From Spirochaetia bacterium (lineage in GTDB: Bacteria; Spirochaetota; Spirochaetia; Treponematales; Treponemataceae), in NCBI GenBank assembly GCA_900770075.1, contig CAAGIZ010000007.1, positions 1 through 10,686 of the forward strand: a DNA stretch of 10,686 nucleotides, given 5' to 3'. Both the position numbers and the translations under genes were made by a program. Under the pieces are notes generated by a model. The model made no database searches. It saw nothing but the letters and a program-made list of their open reading frames with translations, and had not been told where the DNA came from. Shown piece after piece: positions 1 to 6,062 of the stretch. Every line of letters begins with the position of its first letter. The first letter of the stretch is position 1.

Positions 1-20
1 ACACGACGCTCTTCCGATCT
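1..20. other. Illumina adapter remnant
   Basis: The first 20 bases, ACACGACGCTCTTCCGATCT, equal the 3' end of the Illumina TruSeq read-1 adapter/primer. Genuine coding sequence starts right after it at base 21. The adapter happens to be open in the frame of the following gene (positions 3-20 read TTLFRS), so an automatic gene caller would add six false residues to the truncated protein. This is an assembly or trimming artefact and marks a true contig end. Confidence 0.96.
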
Positions 21-1148
21 TGGCTTGATAAACTCGGTCTCTCAGTTCCTAAGACAACAGATGAATTCTTTGAAGTAATGAAAGCTTTCACTTTCAAAGA
101 TCCTGATGGAAACGGAAAGAACGATACTTATGGTCTTGGTGCTTATATCGAACTTAAGCCAATGTCTGAAGGTCTTGGATGTCGTTTTGATCCATGGTTT
201 GGTGCTTTTGGTGTTGCTGGTACTTGGTCTATGGCTAAAGATGGCCCAGGTCTTAACATCAACAAACCAGAATACTACGATGCTCTCGAATTCATTAAGA
301 AGATTATTGATGCAAAAGTAATCGATCCAAACTGGACTGCTTACAAGAAAGACGACTATCGCGCTTCTTGGAAACAGGGAAAATTCGGTATCTTCCGTGA
401 ACAGAATGCTGCTGCTTTTGCTGAAGCAAACTATGCTCCATTCGATCAGAACTTCCCTAAGGGTGAACTTATCATCGTAGATCCTCCGGTTGGACCAAAA
501 GGAAAATCTGCTGCCGGTGTTTACGATCAGGCTTACCGCCGCTACTGTGTAGCTAAGACAAACTCTGAACAGACATTAAAATGGAAAAACGACCCGATGA
601 ACCCGGGAAAGACTGTTACTGTTACTAAAAAACAGATTATTGCACGTCTTCTTGAATGGATGTCTTCTGATGAAGGTTACTACCTGCTTGGTTATGGTGT
701 TGAAGGCGTAAACTTCGTATTTGACCCTGTGACTGGTGCACCTACAAAAGATGGTATTCCAGACAAGAATCTGGCTTTCTCTAAACCAAAGATGCAGCCT
801 CTGACACAGCTCCGCAACATGGTTTACTACAACTCTGATGCCGAACTTATGTCACGCTATCCTACATATACAACTGCAGTTTCTAAGAAGGAACTTTCTT
901 CTCTGAAGGCTCTCCGCGAAATGCAGTCTAAACCATGGACACCTGTAATCGGTGCTTCCCTCCTCCCTCTTCCAGATGCTGACCTTCAGCGTTTCTATGA
1001 ACAGGGTGTAGTTGAATTCATGACAGGAAAACGCGAACTTACAAAGACCAACTGGAACAATTGGCTGGCAGAATTTAACAAAATGGGCGGAAAAGCTTGG
1101 GAACAGGCTGGTATTGCTAAGATGAAGGAAATGAACCTTCTTTACTAG
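21..1148 (+). CDS. ABC-transporter sugar-binding protein, C-terminal part
   Basis: This is the C-terminal 375 residues of a family-1 extracellular solute-binding protein (lipoprotein of the LipO/YtcQ type), which captures a saccharide outside the cytoplasmic membrane for an ABC permease. The reading frame is open from base 21, so the ATG at 78 is internal. The signal peptide, lipobox and N-terminal lobe are missing; family members are commonly about 500-560 residues. The visible start, WLDKLGLSVPKTTDEF, is the usual helix before the aspartate/glycine loop DPDGNGKND (positions 105-131), an EF-hand-like DxDxNGxxD calcium-loop pattern common in this family. Aromatic residues are frequent, as expected for a sugar-binding protein. 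Codon choice is strongly biased (GGT, GCT, CTT, GAA, AAC, ATC) compared with the neighbours, which suggests high expression. A terminator follows 23 bp after the stop, so this is the last gene of its unit. The substrate cannot be told from sequence. Confidence 0.88.
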   Translation, partial: WLDKLGLSVPKTTDEFFEVMKAFTFKDPDGNGKNDTYGLGAYIELKPMSEGLGCRFDPWFGAFGVAGTWSMAKDGPGLNINKPEYYDALEFIKKIIDAKVIDPNWTAYKKDDYRASWKQGKFGIFREQNAAAFAEANYAPFDQNFPKGELIIVDPPVGPKGKSAAGVYDQAYRRYCVAKTNSEQTLKWKNDPMNPGKTVTVTKKQIIARLLEWMSSDEGYYLLGYGVEGVNFVFDPVTGAPTKDGIPDKNLAFSKPKMQPLTQLRNMVYYNSDAELMSRYPTYTTAVSKKELSSLKALREMQSKPWTPVIGASLLPLPDADLQRFYEQGVVEFMTGKRELTKTNWNNWLAEFNKMGGKAWEQAGIAKMKEMNLLY

Positions 1149-1170
1149 TTTTAATAGCTTAGTATAGTTC

Positions 1171-1204
1171 AAAAAGCGGTGTCGAAAGATGCCGCTTTTT
1201 TTTT
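1171..1204 (+). terminator. Intrinsic terminator of the sugar-binding protein gene
   Basis: An 8-bp stem (1176-1183 GCGGTGTC with 1188-1195 GATGCCGC, two G-U pairs) is closed by a GAAA tetraloop and followed by nine T (1196-1204). Five A precede the stem, so it can be extended by A-U pairs. It lies 27 bp downstream of the stop at 1148. Confidence 0.92.
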
Positions 1205-1218
1205 ATTTAAATTTAATT

Positions 1219-1230
1219 TATAGTCTAAAT
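1219..1230 (+). promoter_or_regulatory. -10-like box abutting the methyltransferase start
   Basis: TATAGT (1219-1224, five of six matches to TATAAT) lies 6 nt before the ATG at 1231, so transcription would be expected to start at or next to the A of the ATG. There is no purine-rich ribosome-binding site between terminator and start. No good -35 is visible 17 bp upstream, where the terminator T-run sits. This supports a leaderless message, but weakly on its own. Confidence 0.4.
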
Positions 1231-2001
1231 ATGAAAAATTCACAAAAAAAAGAACTTGCAGTCTGCGGATTTGAAGCAGTAAAGGCTCTTGCCAAAAAAA
1301 ATCCTGATAAAATACGAAGGTTTTATTACACAGAAGACAGGATGAACTGTTTTGGGGATTTATGCCGTTTTCTTGCAAAACACAGGGTTCCATACAATAA
1401 GGTAAAAGACGACAAAGAACTGGAAAAACTTTGTGGAAGCGTGCACCATCAGGGTGTAGTAGCGATGATTGAGCAGCCGGAAATTTTGCCTTTGGACAGT
1501 GACATTACGGACAGTTGGGTGCGGCAAAATGAATCTGCCCTGCTTTTGGACAGGGTTGGAAATGCAAACAATCTTGGGGCAATTGTGAGAAGTGCGGCTT
1601 TTTTTGGAGTTAAAAATATAATCATTCCTTTGGACGAAGCACAGAGTTCTGTTACCACAAGTTCCTACAGGGTGGCTCAAGGGGGAATGGAATATGTGAA
1701 TGTTTATTCAATAAAATCCATTTCAAAACTTTTGATGGCTTTAAAGGGTAAAATGCTCAGGCTGGGTACGGATGTTAATGCTTCTGTGCCGGTTGAAAAG
1801 ATTAGGGATTTAAGGAAAGGAAAACCGGTGATTATTGTTCTTGGAAATGAAGAACACGGCATTTCTAAGGAAGTAAAGCAGAACTGCGATGAGCTGATTA
1901 TAATTCCTTTTGCAGGGGAAGGAAAAAAAGCCGGGGAGCGTCCTATTGAAAGTCTGAATGTGGCACAGGCGGCGGCTATTGTGCTTTATGAGTGCAGGTA
2001 G
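1231..2001 (+). CDS. SpoU/TrmH-family RNA 2'-O-methyltransferase
   Basis: A 256-residue cytoplasmic enzyme that transfers a methyl group from S-adenosylmethionine to a ribose 2'-OH in tRNA or rRNA. Residues 10-83 form an L7Ae-like substrate-binding domain (FEAVKAL near the start, VHHQGVVAMI at 71-80). The SPOUT trefoil-knot domain follows, with motif 1 NNLGAIVRSAAFFG (113-126), motif 2 LGNEEHGIS (204-212) and motif 3, IIIPFAG then SLNVAQAAAIVLYE (223-254). The N-terminal domain resembles that of E. coli YfiF as well as RlmB/TrmH types, so the RNA target is not assigned. Motif 3 carries about ten extra residues (229-240, Lys/Gly/Glu rich) between IPFAG and SLNVA. The in-frame ATG at 1189 lies inside the upstream terminator and would add a hydrophobic tail; the ATG at 1231 fits the domain start. 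It faces the kdgK-like gene with a terminator between them. Confidence 0.9.
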   Translation: MKNSQKKELAVCGFEAVKALAKKNPDKIRRFYYTEDRMNCFGDLCRFLAKHRVPYNKVKDDKELEKLCGSVHHQGVVAMIEQPEILPLDSDITDSWVRQNESALLLDRVGNANNLGAIVRSAAFFGVKNIIIPLDEAQSSVTTSSYRVAQGGMEYVNVYSIKSISKLLMALKGKMLRLGTDVNASVPVEKIRDLRKGKPVIIVLGNEEHGISKEVKQNCDELIIIPFAGEGKKAGERPIESLNVAQAAAIVLYECR

Positions 2002-2068
2002 TGGCTGGATTGCGGCTGCAGGTAAAGCGGATTTTTGCCGGTGATTGAAGCGCTGCAAGTTTGCGTGA

Positions 2069-2257
2069 GGGGGTGTAGCAGCGGCGGAGCCGTTCTAAAC
2101 AAGGGGCTGGTGAAAAAGTTTTATCTGCGGTGTATTTGGTGCTGGTTTTTCTGGAAATTTGTTCGGAAATGGACTTTGCGCCCCTTGTTTAGAATGAAGG
2201 CGCCCCGACGCCGGAACTGCGGAAGACCCGACCGCCGCTTGCGGCGGGCACGCCCGG
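2069..2257 (-). repeat. Modular palindromic element, copy A
   Basis: Intergenic GC-rich element, orientation set by the minus strand. It has the constant blocks shared with copies B-E: a GGCGGAGCCG hairpin (2082-2091), a left block at 2192-2221, and a CCGCCGC-TT-GCGGCGG hairpin (2232-2247). The block 2192-2221 is the reverse complement of 4680-4709 in copy B with 29 of 30 bases identical. The central arms TTCTAAACAAGGGGC (2093-2107) and GCCCCTTGTTTAGAA (2180-2194) are perfectly complementary over 15 bp. They are separated by a 72-nt loop, far longer than the 3-6 nt loops of copies B-D. No protein gene is supported in this gap. Confidence 0.78.
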
Positions 2258-2263
2258 ATAATT

Positions 2264-2307
2264 AAAAAAGGCTGTCTGATTATTTTCAGGCAGCCTTCTG
2301 TTTTTTT
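2264..2307 (-). terminator. Terminator of the sugar kinase gene, probably bidirectional
   Basis: A 12-bp stem with one G-U pair joins AAGGCTGTCTGA (2268-2279) and TCAGGCAGCCTT (2286-2297). On the minus strand it is followed by a run of six U (2269-2264), directly after the kinase stop at 2306. On the plus strand T-rich sequence (2296-2307, interrupted by CTG) follows the stem, so it can also stop transcription from the methyltransferase side. Confidence 0.85.
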
Positions 2308-3352
2308 AGCGGTTCATTTCGGATTGTTTGCCTGTGGTGTGGTGGGCTTTTATGATTGCTTCGATTTCCTGGAAGTCTGAAACCGGCAGGTCGCCGAAGA
2401 TGGTGTTTTTTGTGGCGCAGGTGGCATTTCCGAACTCTACGGCTTTTTGGGCATCGTCGTATTTAAGAAGACCGAACAGCACTCCGGCACAATAGGCATC
2501 GCCTGAACCTATGCGGTCTACTACATCGATTTCTTTGTAGGGGTCTTCGCGATAAAATTTGTCCAGGCGTTTTAAGTACAGGGTTGAGCCGAAAGAATGA
2601 ACTTTCGGGCTGATGACTTCGCGCTGGGACGTTGCTATCAACTGGATGTTTGGATAATTTTGGCAGAACTGTCTGTGCATATCTTCCAGAGTGCCGGTCA
2701 TCTGGAACATTCTGTGGCAGCTTTCTTCGGAAACAAAAAGGATGTCTACATAAGGAAGAATCTGCTGTATGGTCTGGCGGGCGGTGTCTTCGTCCCAAAG
2801 GGTTGCACGGTAGTTTACGTCAAAGGCAATCTGTGCCCCGGCTTCCTTGAATTTTTTTATCATGTCGATGGCAAGTTTTCGGGTTGCTTCGCTGAGAGCC
2901 AGGGTTATTCCTGAAGTGTAGAACATCCTTGCCTTGCTGTAGATGTCTTCCGGGATTTCGGTGTCTTTTATTTTTGTAATTGAGGAATTTTTGCGGTCAT
3001 AAACTACAGTAGGTTTGCGCGGGTAGGCTCCGTTTTCGTAAAAATAAATGCCGACACGGGCTTCTGGGGATTCGTCCCAGATTATAAAGTCGTCGCTGAC
3101 AGAAGATGAGCGGATGCGGTTTTTGATGAAGGTTCCCAGCTGATTTTTTGGAAGACGGGTGATTATGCCTGTGCGGCCGCCAAGAAGGGAAACTCCGCAG
3201 GCTACGTTGAGTTCTGCCCCACCCGCATGCTTTTTAAAAGAATCACTCTTGTAAATAAGTTCGTTTACTGGAGGAGAAAGACGAAGCATTGTTTCTCCAA
3301 AAGTGATTAAATCAAACTCTTTGTGTTCGTAGAAAGCACCTTTTTTTTCCAT
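2306..3352 (-). CDS. kdgK: PfkB-family 2-keto-3-deoxygluconate kinase
   Basis: A 348-residue ribokinase-type cytoplasmic kinase, most like KDG kinase, which phosphorylates 2-keto-3-deoxygluconate with ATP in the catabolism of uronic acids and pectin. Family marks are the N-terminal FGETMLRLSP strand (18-27), AGGAELNVACGVSLLGG (43-59, PfkB signature 1), KPTVVYDRKNSS (113-124), FDVNYRATLW (177-186, close to the FDxNYRxxLW of KdgK), and VVDRIGSGDAYCAG (277-290, PfkB signature 2). In signature 2 Asp285 is the expected catalytic base, and the DRIGSGDA form is typical of KdgK rather than fructokinase. The ATG at 3352 has a GAGG 10 nt upstream, a rather long spacing; the first dozen residues precede the conserved fold. 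No aldolase (kdgA) or uronate gene lies beside it, so the substrate is inferred from motifs only; another 2-keto-sugar or fructose is possible. Confidence 0.84.
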   Translation of the reverse strand: MEKKGAFYEHKEFDLITFGETMLRLSPPVNELIYKSDSFKKHAGGAELNVACGVSLLGGRTGIITRLPKNQLGTFIKNRIRSSSVSDDFIIWDESPEARVGIYFYENGAYPRKPTVVYDRKNSSITKIKDTEIPEDIYSKARMFYTSGITLALSEATRKLAIDMIKKFKEAGAQIAFDVNYRATLWDEDTARQTIQQILPYVDILFVSEESCHRMFQMTGTLEDMHRQFCQNYPNIQLIATSQREVISPKVHSFGSTLYLKRLDKFYREDPYKEIDVVDRIGSGDAYCAGVLFGLLKYDDAQKAVEFGNATCATKNTIFGDLPVSDFQEIEAIIKAHHTTGKQSEMNR

Positions 3353-3576
3353 AATGAAAAAGCCTCGATGTTTGCACTGGGAAAGCTGCCGGAGCGGGTT
3401 TCCTGAGTGCTGTTTTTTAAATTTTTTGACGGGAACCTGGAAACTCGGAAAATTTAAGTTTGCAATTCCCTGACTGTAGTTTAATCTTTAAAATGGAATG
3501 GAACAAGTGGAAACGGGAAAAAAATTAAGGAAGGAAAAGTCTAATATCAATGTTGAAAACTCTGTTCCTGTAAAAG
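3353..3576. other. Divergent intergenic region, no gene seen
   Basis: Spacer between the minus-strand kinase and the plus-strand GerMN gene. It is AT-rich with several T and A runs, and must hold the kinase promoter, but I could not identify a convincing -35/-10 pair for it. No repeat copy and no stable hairpin was seen here. Confidence 0.5.
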
Positions 3577-3605
3577 TGGACTTTTAGTTTGAGGTCAATT
3601 ATACT
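3577..3605 (+). promoter_or_regulatory. Promoter of the GerMN gene
   Basis: TGGACT (3577-3582, four of six to TTGACA) and TATACT (3600-3605, five of six to TATAAT) are separated by 17 bp. The -10 box ends 6 nt before the ATG at 3612, so the expected start of transcription coincides with the start codon. The only Shine-Dalgarno-like GAGG (3591-3594) lies 17 nt from the ATG and would be outside such a transcript. The message may be leaderless. Confidence 0.55.
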
Positions 3606-3611
3606 GTTGGT

Positions 3612-4634
3612 ATGGCAAAAAGAGAAAAAAAACAGAAGAATTCCAGCGGGCTGGCAATTGCCGTCTGGATTTTTATATTTTTGGTCCTTTTGATTGTGTT
3701 TTTGGTCAAGCAGGACGAGATTTTTTCCAATTTAAAAACGACTCAGTTTTTTGAACGGCTTTTTGGAACTACGCCGGAATTTATCCAGAATCACGAAATA
3801 AAAGAAAAAGAACCTTTCCAGAGCGAAGGGCAGACGGTAATTGAACTTAAAACGACCAGCAAACAAGACAAACAAGACAAACAAGACAAACAAGACAAAC
3901 AAGACAAGAAAGACAGCAAAAGTGCGGTTTTGCCACAGTCCCCTTCCCCGGCGGAAGAAAATGTCGTGCCTGCACAGTCTTCAAACTCTGAAAAGTCAGC
4001 TCTGCCTGAACAGCCTGAACTCTCTGCGGAAAATTCTGCAAAGCCTAAAAAATCTGCAAACTCTGAAAATTCAGGGGAAGCACAAAAATCTGACAAAACA
4101 CAAAACGCTGAGGAAACTGTAAAGGCAGAAAACACGTCCAAGTCCGAAAAATCCGCAGCATCGGCAAAAACTGAAGAAAAAACGGAAAATCCGGTTGCCA
4201 AAGAAAAAAAAATGATCAGCCAGAAACTGTATTTTGTTTACATTGGCGAAGACGGAACTTTAAGCCGCAAGATGATTGTGCGTTCGGTGGAAAAAAATGA
4301 TTCTCCTCTTGTGACCAACATAAATATTTTGCTGGCAGGCCCTAATTCTCAGGAAAGTGCCAAAGGTTACAGAAGTTTGATTCCGCTAGGAACAAAACTT
4401 TTGTCGGCTTCTGTGCGGGATGGTGTCGCCTATCTGAATTTTAACGAGCAGTTTGAGTTCAATACGGTGGGGATGGACGGTTATCAGGCGCAGCTTATGC
4501 AGATTGTCTACACGGCAACGGAGTTTTCAACTGTAAACAGCGTTCAGTTTTTGATTGAAGGGCAAAAAAAAGACTATTTGGGCAGTGAAGGTATGTGGAT
4601 TGGAAGCCCGCTGGCACGTTCAAGTTTTAATTGA
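3612..4634 (+). CDS. Membrane-anchored GerMN-domain protein
   Basis: A 340-residue protein with a Lys-rich N-terminus (1-10), one transmembrane helix (about 12-33, AIAVWIFIFLVLLIVFLV), a long Lys/Ser/Glu/Ala-rich low-complexity linker (about 62-200) and a GerMN-like globular domain (about 204-335). The GerMN domain is seen in KLYFVYIGEDGTLSRKMIVR, the segment NINILLAGPNSQES...GYRSLIPLGTKL with the usual INxLLxGP pattern, VRDGVAYLNFNEQF, and MQIVYTATEFSTVNSVQFLIEG. The topology implies a short cytoplasmic tail and a periplasmic or surface-facing domain on a flexible spacer. GerMN domains occur in spore germination protein GerM, the lipoprotein LpqB and many non-sporulating bacteria; the ligand is unknown and a cell-envelope role is only inferred. 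Residues 84-101 are six KQD/KKD units encoded by a 9-bp tandem repeat. It stands alone between a divergent and a convergent gene. Confidence 0.82.
   Translation: MAKREKKQKNSSGLAIAVWIFIFLVLLIVFLVKQDEIFSNLKTTQFFERLFGTTPEFIQNHEIKEKEPFQSEGQTVIELKTTSKQDKQDKQDKQDKQDKKDSKSAVLPQSPSPAEENVVPAQSSNSEKSALPEQPELSAENSAKPKKSANSENSGEAQKSDKTQNAEETVKAENTSKSEKSAASAKTEEKTENPVAKEKKMISQKLYFVYIGEDGTLSRKMIVRSVEKNDSPLVTNINILLAGPNSQESAKGYRSLIPLGTKLLSASVRDGVAYLNFNEQFEFNTVGMDGYQAQLMQIVYTATEFSTVNSVQFLIEGQKKDYLGSEGMWIGSPLARSSFN
3861..3914 (+). repeat. 9-bp tandem repeat inside the GerMN gene
   Basis: AAACAAGAC is repeated five times without change (3861-3905), followed by one degenerate unit AAGAAAGAC (3906-3914). The unit equals three codons (Lys-Gln-Asp), so gain or loss of units changes only the length of the linker and keeps the frame. 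The identity of the units at the DNA level points to recent slippage. Confidence 0.95.
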
Positions 4635-4660
4635 TTTTTTTGAGGAGGGGGAGCAAGTCT

Positions 4661-4787
4661 TCGGTCAAGCCGTCCACTTCGCAGTTCCGGCGTCGGGGCG
4701 CCTCCATTCAGCAAAAAGAGGGGCTGTCCTGTTTCGGACAGCCCCTCTTTTTTCTGAACGGCTTTGCCGCTGCTACGGCACGGGCTG
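4661..4787 (+). repeat. Modular palindromic element, copy B
   Basis: Element in plus orientation between two convergent genes. The left block 4680-4709 matches copy A (29 of 30, reverse complement) and contains the hairpin GGCG-TCGGGG-CGCC. A central stem runs from 4707 to 4758. The right block GAACGGCTTTGCCGCTGCT (4757-4775) contains the small hairpin CGGC-TTT-GCCG. The upstream hairpin block present in copies A and E is absent or too degraded to recognise. Confidence 0.78.
4707..4758 (+). terminator. Bidirectional terminator forming the core of copy B
   Basis: A perfect 17-bp stem (4713-4729 with 4736-4752) has the loop TGTTTC. It is extended past a single mismatch by TTCAG/CTGAA (4707-4711 with 4754-4758). 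The stem base is AAAAAG/CTTTTT, so each strand ends in a U tract. It lies 73 bp after the GerMN stop. Confidence 0.82.
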
Positions 4788-4817
4788 GGTTTTACGGTTC
4801 AAAAAAAGCAGGAGGTT

Positions 4818-4842
4818 AAAACAGGCAATTTTGTCTGTTTTT
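4818..4842 (-). terminator. Terminator of the exported-protein gene
   Basis: A 10-bp stem with one G-U pair, AAAACAGGCA (4818-4827) and TGTCTGTTTT (4832-4841), has the loop ATTT. On the minus strand it is followed by UUUU and lies 14 bp after the stop at 4856. It is nearly symmetrical and may also act on the plus strand. Confidence 0.7.
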
Positions 4843-4855
4843 GGGTGTCAAAAAA

Positions 4856-5977
4856 TTATTTTGCTGAGTAAGATTTTATGATTGCGTCAAAGTAGCGGCT
4901 GTTTCTGCTGTAGGCTCCCTGAAAAACAGTTAGCGACATTATGGCAAGGTGGTTTTCGTCCAGACGGGTGAGTATTTTAAAGTCTCTTGTAAAACTTTTT
5001 GAAACGTCGTTAAAAAACAGGTTTGAAACTGTTGCAGAGTTGTTTTTTTCTTCAATTTTTTGCAGCTGCGAATAAGGATAAGTTCCGTCTGTTCCCAGTG
5101 TAAATTTTCTGAGCAGCGAAGAGGCTGCTGTTTCTTTTTGGGCAGGGGTGGAAGAAGAAAGGTCGATTACGTCCAAAGCCAGGACTGCGCTGCTTGAAAG
5201 GGTGTAAAAATTTTCTGCATTTGCTGTCCACTGGCTGTCAAGGTTTATTTTTTGGGTAAATTCCGGGGTTTTGCTGTAGGAAATTTTTTGGGTTTTCGGC
5301 TTTTTTTCCAGAGAAAGGGCGTGCCTTGAATCTTCTGTTTTAAGAGGCAGGCCTTCAAAGGCTGTAAAATTTTCGTCTTCCGAAGAGGAAAGCTGACCTG
5401 CCGTTACGAGGTTAAAGACTGTCTTTCCTGTGGAATCCTGTATGCTCTTTATGTTAAAAATCGGAATGAGCGGGTCAAAATTGACCTTCACTTCACCTCC
5501 AAACTGTTCATACTCCTGTTGTACGGAAATTTTTTCTTCCAGCAGAGAGTGGAGGGCGGCTTTTTTCCGACGTGCAGAAAGTTCATAAATCATATCGTGG
5601 AGATAGTTTACGATGTCAGTATCTTCTGGGGTGATTGCAGAAAGTATGCGTTCTCCGGTCAGTTCGATGTAGTTTTTTGTGGTGTCCAGCGAAAACAAAA
5701 TGTGAATGTCTTTTTTTGGCAGGAGGGGTGCAGTTTCTGTTTTGGCAGGGGCAAAGTAGCGCAGACCGTAGGTGCCTTCGTCGTAGCAGATTATTCCGAA
5801 ATAGGATTCCCTCTCAAAGCTCTTGTCTTCGTAGTAGACGAATTGCCCGGACTGGTCAGGAATTTTATGTATTATTCCGGGAAGGGCAAAAAAATCTGTA
5901 AATGCTGAAAAAAATAAAATTGAAAGAAGGGCTTTTTTTAAGGTTTTATTTTGGAGGGATAAAAGGGTAAATTTCAT
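4856..5977 (-). CDS. Exported protein of unknown function
   Basis: I do not recognise this 373-residue protein. Its N-terminus looks like a Sec signal peptide: basic residues KTLKK (11-15), a hydrophobic core ALLSILFFSAF (16-26) and a likely cleavage site near FFA-LPG (about residue 31). There is no lipobox cysteine, so the mature protein is probably periplasmic or surface exposed. No further membrane helix is seen. The mature part begins with short beta-like segments with many aromatic residues (GQFVYYEDKSFERESYFGIICYDEGTYGLRYF is the region at about 43-75), then a Lys/Glu-rich helical part, then a Ser/Thr-rich C-terminal half. The start ATG at 5977 is supported by CGAGGAAAT directly upstream. 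It follows proS by 85 bp on the same strand and may be cotranscribed, with a terminator behind it. A hypothetical treponemal envelope protein is the most that can be said. Confidence 0.72.
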   Translation of the reverse strand: MKFTLLSLQNKTLKKALLSILFFSAFTDFFALPGIIHKIPDQSGQFVYYEDKSFERESYFGIICYDEGTYGLRYFAPAKTETAPLLPKKDIHILFSLDTTKNYIELTGERILSAITPEDTDIVNYLHDMIYELSARRKKAALHSLLEEKISVQQEYEQFGGEVKVNFDPLIPIFNIKSIQDSTGKTVFNLVTAGQLSSSEDENFTAFEGLPLKTEDSRHALSLEKKPKTQKISYSKTPEFTQKINLDSQWTANAENFYTLSSSAVLALDVIDLSSSTPAQKETAASSLLRKFTLGTDGTYPYSQLQKIEEKNNSATVSNLFFNDVSKSFTRDFKILTRLDENHLAIMSLTVFQGAYSRNSRYFDAIIKSYSAK

Positions 5978-6005
5978 ATTTCCTCGGAAAACTGCTAGGG
6001 CTTGG

Positions 6006-6048
6006 ACAGGCAGACCGCATTTGAAATTTGCAGCCTGCCTGTTTTTTT
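6006..6048 (+). terminator. Hairpin with T-run facing against the genes
   Basis: ACAGGCAG (6006-6013) pairs with CTGCCTGT (6035-6042) and is followed by T 6042-6048 on the plus strand. Both flanking genes (proS and the exported protein) are on the minus strand, where the hairpin has the A-run in front and no U tract behind. So it should not terminate proS efficiently and would instead stop antisense transcription. The loop of 21 nt makes it a modest structure. Confidence 0.4.
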
Positions 6049-6062
6049 GGACTTATTTGAAT

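Noticed and set aside
1189..1230. Upstream ATG extending the methyltransferase by 14 residues
   Set aside because: It lies inside the terminator hairpin of the preceding gene and would add MPLFFYLNLIYSLN, a hydrophobic tail not expected in a cytoplasmic SpoU enzyme.
3861..3914. CRISPR-like array
   Set aside because: Units are 9 bp, directly adjacent without spacers, and in frame inside a gene.
3791..4201. 136-codon minus-strand frame rich in Ser, Phe, Cys and Ala
   Set aside because: Exact antisense shadow of the low-complexity linker of the GerMN gene; composition follows from the repeat on the other strand.
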